From contig OZ038456.1 of NCBI GenBank assembly GCA_964036195.1, positions 23,537,792 to 23,601,791 of the forward strand: a stretch of 64,000 nt of DNA, given 5' to 3'. Position numbers and translations under genes: made by a program. Origin of the DNA: Sphaerolaimus hirsutus. Taxonomy: Eukaryota; Nematoda; Chromadorea; Monhysterida; Sphaerolaimidae. Below, piece by piece: positions 56,879 to 64,000 of the stretch (position 1 is the stretch's first letter; each line of letters begins with the position of its first letter). Below the pieces are notes generated by a model that worked only from the letters and a program-made list of their open reading frames with translations, did not search any database and had not been told where the DNA came from.

Positions 56879-57378
56879 TAGAGTTGTTAAAATACCAGTA
56901 TTTTTGGAAAGTGTAGGTGTAAGTATAAATACATTTTCCAAATTTTGAGTATGGATAATGTAAGCGTAAGGTATTTTTAAAATACCTAGGAAAGTGTAAA
57001 AAAGTGTAAAATTTTTTTTAAAAAGAGTGCTCTTGCTGTTGAGGATCGGACGACACCCTTCCTTTCACTTTTAGATGAATTTACTGATCATTTCTATTCA
57101 TTTTTCACATTTTTCTCATCAAACACAATCATCACACAATCAACACAACAAATACACACTGTTCAACACCAGGGGTCTAGCAGGTGGATTGGGGGAAATT
57201 GCGTGAAACTGGCCTGTGTGAAATTCTATTTACACTTTTATTACATGGGTAATTTGATTGGGAAAGTGTAAAAAAGTGTATGGGTATTTTATAAACATGT
57301 ACCTAAGTGTAAGTGTAAATATAAATACCCATTTACCCAGGTATGTCAGGTAGGTGTAAATACACTTTCACAACTCTG
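56879..57378. mobile_element. hAT-like MITE with TAAGTGTAAATAC arrays, copy B
   Basis: It starts TAGAGTTG (first base changed from C) and ends CAACTCTG. The flanks gtttagg and cttttagg derive from the same 8-base duplication as copy A (6193-7635). It lacks the 0.95 kb inner block present in copy A. Confidence 0.8.
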
Positions 57379-57508
57379 CTTTTAGGCAGCATAAAAGTAA
57401 ACAAATGTTGCTTTACGTTTTCTGTACTCAGGGTTGAGTAAAAATAAAATACTTGACATTCACGTTTACTTTGAAAAAGTACTTTCAACAACTCTGATTG
57501 ATATTAAC

Positions 57509-57688
57509 CTGGGAATGGAGCACTGCCATCACTGAGTGTGATGAAACCTTCGCGGGGCCAAACAAGTGCGCACAACTCCTCGGCGGTCATTCCCAGCACA
57601 GTAGCGAAACGAGACGATGCGTCCAGCAAAAAACACTTTGATTGGAGCTCGCTGTTTATCACCAACTGCCGCATGATGGCGTTAAAAG
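57509..57688 (-). CDS. candidate host exon
   Basis: On the minus strand, after CTCTATTTCAG, a 180-base open block runs FNAIMRQLVINSELQSKC, DASSRFATVLGMTAEELCAL, ITLSDGSAPFP. It ends CCCAG then GTTAAT (possible donor, or a TAA stop two codons on). Phase in is 1, so it joins in frame after 62801-62930. A duplicate at 7766-7945 has two amino-acid changes. The stretch around VLGMTAEEL faintly resembles a PAS-type core, but this is too weak to call. Product unknown. Confidence 0.52.
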
Positions 57689-59417
57689 CTGAAATAGAGG
57701 GCGCCGCTGTATAGAGTTGGGTCGGAATAAGTTCGAACGCACAACACAATTGTGTCGCGCAGGTAGTGATGGAATGGCGCCGTGGCGCTGGCGCCATTTA
57801 AGGGCGCCAGGGTGTTGTGCCATGGCACCACTTGTGCATGACGCACATTTTGTTGCGCAGTTTTTTGCGCAACACAAGTTTGTCGCGCAGGTAGTGATGG
57901 AATGGCGTCACAGTGCTGGCACCATTTGAGGTTATTGCGGTGTTCCATCACCAGCGTTGTCAACTGCACAACAAACTTTTGTTGCGCAAAAACTGCGCGA
58001 CAGAATTGTGTTGTGCGTTGGAAATTCCGGTGAGCCTATAGAGTTGTCTATACACCGTACAAACAATTCAATTAACAGAACACCGTGTGTTTTAACACGT
58101 ATTAAAATACGGGTTTCACATTCCCAGGGGAATGCAGCTGGCTGGCAACTCACCAGCTAGCTGGCCATGTAGTGAAAATAAGGCCTAGCTGAATGACAAT
58201 TTTTACTGACTTGCGATCAACTTGCTTACAAAGTTTTAAGAAGCAGCAGGTACCTACCTACTGAATTTTCACTATTTTTTTCGAAATACCCCCCCCCACC
58301 CCTCAAAATATCGGCAGGTGTGAGCGAGCTTAGGATAAAATAACGCCCTAATATTATGGCCTATGGGTGGGTCACTTGTAGTGATGTAAAGGCACCGGGG
58401 CACCGGTGCCCCGGTGCTGGGCACCGAAGAGCACCAGTACCGGTGCTGGTGCGGTGCCATTGGAATTTTCAGAGGTGCCCTGCCGGTGCCGGTGTAATTT
58501 TTTCACAATAGCACCGGTGTCGGTGCGGTGCGGTGCCATTTTTCGAAGGTGCCTTTAGGTGCTGGCACCGGCGAGAAAAAGTGGGGCACCGGGAAAGGCA
58601 CCAGCAGGATTTCAAGGGTTCGAAATCTGCCGCTTTTCAGAACGTGCGCGTGTACACTTAAAAAGTGACGCAATGTAAGGCACGTTGAAACGTGCTTGAG
58701 ATAGCTTTTTATTGTTCATTCATTTACGAACTTAAATCATGGATTGCGGGTAGGGTATGAGGATTCGTAATCGCCCAGTCACGAGTTAAGGTGGGTCTAT
58801 AAAACGTCCTCACTTTACATGGCAGATCAGGAGTAGTGATGTAAAAGCGCCAAAGCAAAAAGCGCCATGGCGCTTTTGGCGCTTGGCGCACAAATGCTCT
58901 GGCGCCATTGGCGCTTGGCGCCAGCCTTCCGAAATGCGCCATGGCGCTTTTGGCGCTTGGCGCTATTTCCCGGTGGCGCCATTGGCGCTTGGCGCTAGCA
59001 TTTTGAGAGGCGCCAAAAAAGCGCCAAAGAATGAAAATTTTACGCTGCGATAACCGACTGCGAATTGCGTAAGCTCGATGGCCAATTCATTTTATGGCTA
59101 TTTTTATTCTTTTGAATGAAGTGTGCGTCATACTACCGGTCTTAAAAGTCATGTAAAATGCCCTGTAAAATGCCCGGTAATTTGACACTTAACATAGTTT
59201 TACAAGGACTGGGAGTGTCCCCAGGTGGAATTTCTACCTTTAGTGTTAAGCAAGAAAGCTTTTTGGCTTTCATTTGGCTATTATTATGTTCTGGGAGACG
59301 ATAGAAGTCATAAGGTGATGAAACTGATAGGTGAACTGTGCCTGGGTCATAGAAGGAAAATATTTTGGCGCTGGCGCCATTGGCGCTTGGCGCCATAGCC
59401 TCCTGGCACCATTGTGG

Positions 59418-61674
59418 CCACACAAGCTGGTTTTCAATGTTCCTTTTTGAAAACTCTTCTGGGCGACGCGTCGCTGTACTCTTTTCAAAAGTGTGCAATC
59501 TGCACTTTTATTTTTCAAAAAAGTGAAAATTGATTGAAAATTGGTTTTGGTAAGTCACAAAGTTCACATTTGGAGAACATTTTTGAAAACCGTACGGCGA
59601 CGCGTCGCCAACGTCGCTATACGCGTCGCCTAGTTTGTAACATATGCAGACGTAGAAAAATGCAACAGTAGTCAACAAAATAATAAAAATAATAGTTTAG
59701 AGACTTATATAAGTATGTAGATGGTGTAAAATGTGTAAAATATTCCAACAAATGTGTAAACATTTTTGAAAAATGAACATGGACGGTGACGTAAAGCGAC
59801 GTCGCCCTACATCGCTGTACGTGCCAGTTTTCAAAACCATTTACACATTTGAAAGATGCGTCGCTGTACACACATTATGTACAGAAATCGTCGCCGAGCA
59901 TTGCTAGTTTTCAGAATTTCGCCAAACTACTCCAAAATCCTACAAAAACCACTGGATGGATGGTTTCATGTAAAATTCACACAGTATATGCAGTATTTTA
60001 TGCTGCATCGAATGGTATGCTCCATGAACACTTGGAATGTCTGTAAAATGAACTAAATTTTTTTTTTTATTATGCCAATTTGGCGACGTTCAGGCGACGT
60101 CACTAGTTTCCATAATTTAATACCAATTTTGAAAAGTATGGTTGGGCTGAAAAGTCCCCAGGCAGTGATCGCCATTCGCGCTAGGGGTAAGCTATGGTCA
60201 TAAAATTTTGACACGTTAACATATCAGGTGTTTTGAGTCTTCACCCAAAATTTCACCCCTCTAGCTTCACCCACTGCATTACTGTGGGGGTTACAAATTC
60301 AGTAATTTTGTACTGTACAAATGTACAAATGGTGCTCTAGCTCAACGCTGCTTTAAGTTGTGATCATGAAGCTTTGGCTAGAGTAAGCCAACAGTGTTGG
60401 CAATGTGCTGATAGTATTCAAAACTTTCATCAACACCATTGCTAATATGGCAAATTAATATGCAGATCAGGGTCATGTGCAAGAAACATGGTAACTGTGA
60501 TGGATCTTTTTGGTGATCATCTGAGATCATGTTGTATTGCAGTGATTTTAATGTTGTTTTGAAATGTGCAGTAAATAATTATGTCAATTAAATTTCATTT
60601 GTGTTTCATTACTAATCTGTAGTGGACACATTACCTGTGTTCAACAGCAGTGTGCATGCAAAATGCATCCTGTATTAACCTGTATTGACCTACCGTACAG
60701 ACAAAATGATGAATTTGGGTGTGAGAGTAGTGACAGAATTGGTAATATGGACTAGGTGTATGATATCATAGCTAATGTTGTTTAGTGCTGGCACATTGCC
60801 AACACTGGTTGCTTACACTAGCCAAAGTTTCATGATCACAACTTTAATGAGTTTTCAAAAATGTTCACATTTGTGTTAAATTTCATGACAGATTTTAATA
60901 TGAAATGAAAACATTTCTGAAAACAATACAATAAAATTGTTTTTATTTTTTTGTGCTAGTGTATTGAATGTGAAATCATCGCAGTCAGTGTTCACTTGTA
61001 GTTCATTTTTTTGGCTTTCATTTACATACAAAATCAGCTGTTTGAATGGCACTTGTGATTTTTAAAAAAATTATAAAGTTGATTGTATAAAGATATCGTT
61101 ATTTGTTTTGCGGAAATGTTATTGAATTCAGTTTTTTTTGTTCGAAGTGCAAAAATAAGGGCTTTTTACTGTGACAATGCAATAATTACAGATACTCAGA
61201 TGTAATTTAAAAACATTATTTAATGTTTTGAGCATCACAACAATTTCTCCACCATCTTTGAACTTCTATCATGAAACATGGTATCAAATGAAAGAGAAAA
61301 AAAAACTGGACATAAATATGAGACGGATATCATCCACAATTTAAAACAGAATTTTTAAAAATATTTATAGTTAGAAAACAAATTAATTTTTTTTAAATGT
61401 ATCACAGCGCTAAAAATATACAATACAGTCCCAAAAATCAAGCATAATTTTCTGCATCACATGCCACTTACAGCTTCTCCTACAAATGCGTACTTATTTC
61501 GCAAAAAAAATATTTTGTCTGCAGCATTTTACCATAGTTTTCAAATATGTGTTCTACCGGCGGAAAAAACAAAGATGGCGGCTGTTTTGCTGATTACACA
61601 GACTGTTTAAATGAATTTGAAAACAAAATAATGGGTTTTCACAGAGGGAACCTTGAAAACCAGCTTGTGTGGGG
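59418..61674. mobile_element. MULE-like non-autonomous DNA transposon, copy 2
   Basis: The same inverted ends as 3629-5943 (CCACACAAGCTGGTTTTCAA / CCAGCTTGTGTGGGG). It inserted into GCGCCA repeats of a hAT. The flanks ccattgtgg and ccaatggcg match at six of nine positions. GACGCGTCGC palindromes lie in the left part. A foldback element interrupts it at 60352-60848. Confidence 0.82.
60352..60848. repeat. foldback MITE inside MULE-like copy 2
   Basis: The left arm TTAAGTTGTGATCATGAAGC... with GCCAACAGTGTTGGCAATG recurs inverted at the right (CATTGCCAACACTGG ... CATGATCACAACTTTAA). Arms are about 60 bases, and it is absent from copies 1 and 3. The adjoining 60138-60350 shows nothing I can assign. 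Confidence 0.75.
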
Positions 61675-62198
61675 CCAATGGCGCTTGGCGCCATGGGCTG
61701 GAAAAGCGCCATGGCGCTTTTGGCGCTTGGAGCTATTTTGTCATGGCGCCATTGGCGCTTGGCGCTGGACTTTGAAAAGTGCCATGGCGCTTGTGGCGCT
61801 TGGCGCTAAAATCCTGGCACTTTTTACGTCACCAAACAGGAGGTAGAATTTGAAGTTCAAAAACACAGCCATTTATGGATTGATTAGGACCGTTGAACAC
61901 TTAAAACAATTCAGCACAAAAATAATTTTTTCCCCAAAAATGATATCAAAATTTTGTGTTGAAAGACCGTGTAAAATCGGTATGCGGAAATTAGACATCA
62001 CTAACCCTGTCTAAAAAATGGAATCAACAAATTGTGACGATCATTTAAGGTGGTCAACTGTCCAAATCGGTGAAGATATGGCTGAGTTAATGAGCTTCAA
62101 AATCCATTGGCCACATCAGCCACGTGAAACTACCCCGATTGACCCCAATATCTCGGGACTGGACGATTATTCGAGGAAACAATAAATTGGGTTGTAGC

Positions 62199-62391
62199 TA
62201 GTGATGGAAAAGCGCCATGGCGCTGGCGCCTGACGCTAGCGCCAAAGGAAAAAGCGCCGTGGCACTTTTGTGCCATTTTGCACTGGCACCATTTTGCTCT
62301 GACGCCATTGGCGATTGGCGCTGGGGTTTGGAAAAGCGCCATGTTGCTTCTGGCGCTTGGCGTCGAAGTCCTGGCGCTTTTTCCATCAGTA
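62199..62391. mobile_element. short GCGCCA hAT-like MITE
   Basis: It starts TAGTGATGGAAAAGCGCC and ends GGCGCTTTTTCCATCAGTA. The 8-base duplications are gttgtagc (62191-62198) and gttgtagt (62392-62399), one mismatch. Confidence 0.87.
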
Positions 62392-62800
62392 GTTGTAGTC
62401 CAACCTCAAACTCAATTAGCATCAAAAGCGGCCAACGTACAACAGAATGGGACGTTTACCTATCTCAGCAGAAGGTCGCTTATCGCCCAGATCTACGTAC
62501 ATTTACCATTCTTTTTTCGTCGAATTTTTTTCGAAAAATTTGACCCGGTGCGGTGCCTTTCGGTGCTAGCACCGGCTACCGGCCGGTGCCCTTCGGTGCC
62601 GGTGCCATTTTTTTCAGAATGGCACTGGTGCCGGTGCGGTGCGGTGCCATTTTTCCCGGTGCCTTTAACATCACTAGTCACTTGCGCCCTCTCGTAACAA
62701 CGAGGGATGGCACTGGAACGTTCACCCGATTAAAGTGTGAAAAAGCTGAGTTTAATTTACAATATCACGTTTAGAAATTCATGCAAGAAACTAGAAATAC

Positions 62801-63186
62801 CTTCATTGTAGATAATTATTGACACATTATCTGGTTTTCCTGCAGAAAGTATAGGTGATGTTTCAATGATTTCTTTCATTTTCATTCCATCTGGGTCATC
62901 ATTGTGTTTTGCACTGAGCTCGCCCACAATCTGTAAGGTTTTTATAGGAAAAATAATCCAGAGTTGTTAAAATACAGATATTTTTGAAAACGTTAACATA
63001 AACTTAAATACAAGGACAACTTTCTTTAGAAGGACAAAGAAATACAGTAGCATGGCAAACCTGAGCGAGCTTGGGCTCATAGGCAAGCAGTTTGGACAGC
63101 ACGGGCTCTCTGGGCATCTTTTTCTGTCCACTTCTTTCAAACTCTGCCAGTGCATCGACTTCATCCCAGCCAAGCTGCAACGCTTC
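62801..63186 (-). CDS. two candidate host exons (63186-63061 and 62930-62801)
   Basis: On the minus strand, 63186-63061 follows a CACACAG acceptor, reads EALQLGWDEVDALAEFERSG then LSKLLAYEPKLAQ, and ends CTCAG then GTTTGC (126 bases, phase 0 to 0). After a 130-base intron, 62930-62801 follows CCTTACAG, reads IVGELSAKHNDDPDGMKMKE then KPDNVSIIIYNE, and ends GAAG then GTATTT (130 bases, phase 0 to 1). The join is in frame and leads in frame into 57509-57688. Both blocks have coding-like composition and good splice sites. I do not recognise the protein. Confidence 0.58.
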
Positions 63187-63200
63187 CTGTGTGATCAACA

Positions 63201-63330
63201 TACTGTATTTCCTTTAAATGCCACCCCTGTGAGTTGTTTTTTCTTTTCAAATTGTGAGGGGGGTTTAACAAGGGATGGGGTACATTGAGGGGGTTCATAA
63301 TTTTGTCAGAAAATTTCGTGAAATTCATAG
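63201..63330. repeat. partial TACTGTATTTCC MITE in intron
   Basis: It starts TACTGTATTTCCTTTAAATG and contains GAGGGGGG(T)TTAACAAGG-type G-rich units. The right end was not found. It lies immediately upstream of the exon-like block 63061-63186. Confidence 0.55.
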
Positions 63331-63430
63331 TAAAGAATAAATGTGCTTTTAAGTACACAAAACCAGTAATAAATGTGTCTGAATATGATATATCAGGACC
63401 TGTCAGCGTACATGGCTACACAGACTAGTA

Positions 63431-63980
63431 TAGGGTGCGGCAATTTAGACCTATGCTCTAGATTTCGAATAACTTGTCACTGGGTGGTCGGATTAACATC
63501 AAATTCTAGGTGAATATTAACAACTAGATAGGAAAGGATCCCTGAATTTATGGCTGCGATAGCTCCACTCGTTCTTATGCTATTCATGCATTCGTCACCT
63601 AACCAAGACCCCATGATAGATTTCAAACTGGATCCACTTTTTGGAACCCGGATCGTGATTGGGATTGTTTTTATCCTGTCTTTCTCTCTTTATTTTCGCA
63701 GCGGCATGCCAAAACGTGTGCGCGCGCGCCACTAATCCGCCTTACCGATAAGGAACTCGACATACGCTTGCGTAATTGGTTGTAAAGCAAGGTGGAAGAA
63801 AAGTGACAATTATTGGTGTTTGTATAAAAAACTTGAGAACGAGTGGAGCTATTGCCGCCATATTTTCAGGGATTCTTTCCTATTGTAATGCTAATGTAGA
63901 CCTAAAATTTGACGTTAATGCGACCACCCGGAGACAAGTTATTTGAAATCTAGAGCGTAGGTCTAAATTGTCGCACCCTG
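63431..63980. mobile_element. TA-flanked MITE with about 150-base inverted ends
   Basis: The left end TAGGGTGCGGCAATTTAGAC... and the right end ...GTCTAAATTGTCGCACCCTG are inverted. The similarity runs about 150 bases inward (to ATAGCTCCACTCGTTCT). TA lies on each side (63429-63430, 63981-63982), as in Tc1/mariner-type elements. The plus-strand open frame 63550-63735 (MAAIAPLVLMLFMHSS...) partly overlaps the inverted end and has no other support as a gene. Confidence 0.82.
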
Positions 63981-64000
63981 TATGTGTAGCTGTGATCCGG

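Larger units (their letters stand above)
58834..61834. mobile_element. GCGCCA-rich hAT-like element, insertion specific to copy B
   Basis: It starts TAGTGATGTAAAAGCGCC and ends GGCACTTTTTACGTCACCA. The 8-base duplications are atcaggag (58826-58833) and aacaggag (61835-61842), one mismatch. Copy A has the empty site (gatcaggaggct near 9845). The right arm is 61680-61834. It contains the MULE-like copy 2. Confidence 0.88.
52858..62010. repeat. segmental duplication, copy B
   Basis: This is the partner of 1-10270. It uniquely carries a solo LTR (56242-56661) and a GCGCCA hAT (58834-61834) that itself contains a MULE-like element. The two copies differ mostly by scattered substitutions plus these clean insertions, so most of the insertions postdate the duplication. 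Copy B remains next to exon-like blocks at 62801-63186 that copy A lacks, so copy B is more likely the ancestral locus and copy A a partial duplicate. Confidence 0.93.
58379..62676. mobile_element. GGCACC-rich hAT-like element with nested insertions
   Basis: It starts TAGTGATGTAAAGGCACCGG and ends CGGTGCCTTTAACATCACTA, with perfect 8-base duplications gtcacttg (58371-58378, 62677-62684). The arms at 58379-58600 and 62531-62676 are GGTGCC/GGCACC arrays. It sits between candidate exons 57509-57688 and 62801-62930. Inside are hATs at 58834-61834 and 62199-62391. Confidence 0.9.

Noticed and set aside
63550..63735. Small membrane protein frame
   Set aside because: It lies within a TA-flanked MITE and overlaps its inverted end.

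Overview
This is eukaryotic nuclear DNA, almost certainly from an invertebrate animal. It contains no bacterial-style operons. It has three CR1/L2-like LINEs, a BEL/Pao reverse-transcriptase fragment, a solo LTR, a dense population of non-autonomous DNA transposons, short exon-like blocks with GT/AG boundaries, and a 200-base assembly gap. I cannot name the species; a sponge, cnidarian or other marine invertebrate would all fit. No tRNA, rRNA or CRISPR was seen.

Most of the window is transposons nested inside transposons. Many boundaries are exact because both 8-base target duplications are still readable. The largest nest is 13951-34185. A short TACCGTATTTC repeat was split by a GCGCCA-rich hAT-like element (13982-33786, duplication gacgggtc on both sides). 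That element now holds about 19 kb of later insertions: a LINE, an ACGTCA-repeat element, several CAGGG-ended hATs, a TTTCCG-repeat hAT enclosing a BEL/Pao fragment, and a second LINE. A second nest (38192-46714) is three deep: a near-complete 7.9 kb LINE sits in a CCTACACAC-ended MITE, which sits in a CATAGGCGG-ended hAT. A third (58379-62676) is four deep.

Positions 1-10270 and about 52858-62010 are two copies of one segmental duplication in the same orientation. Comparing them gives clean empty-versus-filled sites for a MULE-like element, a solo LTR and three DNA elements, and reveals a small inversion.

Host coding potential is sparse and all on the minus strand. Exon-like blocks lie at 63061-63186, 62801-62930, 57509-57688 (a copy at 7766-7945), 56031-56194 and 55876-55917 (copies at 3472-3623 and 3317-3358), 38008-38166 and 13834-13933. 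Several join in compatible reading phase, suggesting one or two genes whose introns carry the nests. I do not recognise the encoded proteins.

The most unusual theme is a set of non-autonomous elements that share terminal sequences (TAGTGATG or TACCGTATT) while their interiors are filled by quite different short motif arrays (GCGCCA, GGCACC, AATAGAACGGC, TCGAAATACCCC, ATATAAGG, TTGAATAATCCC).
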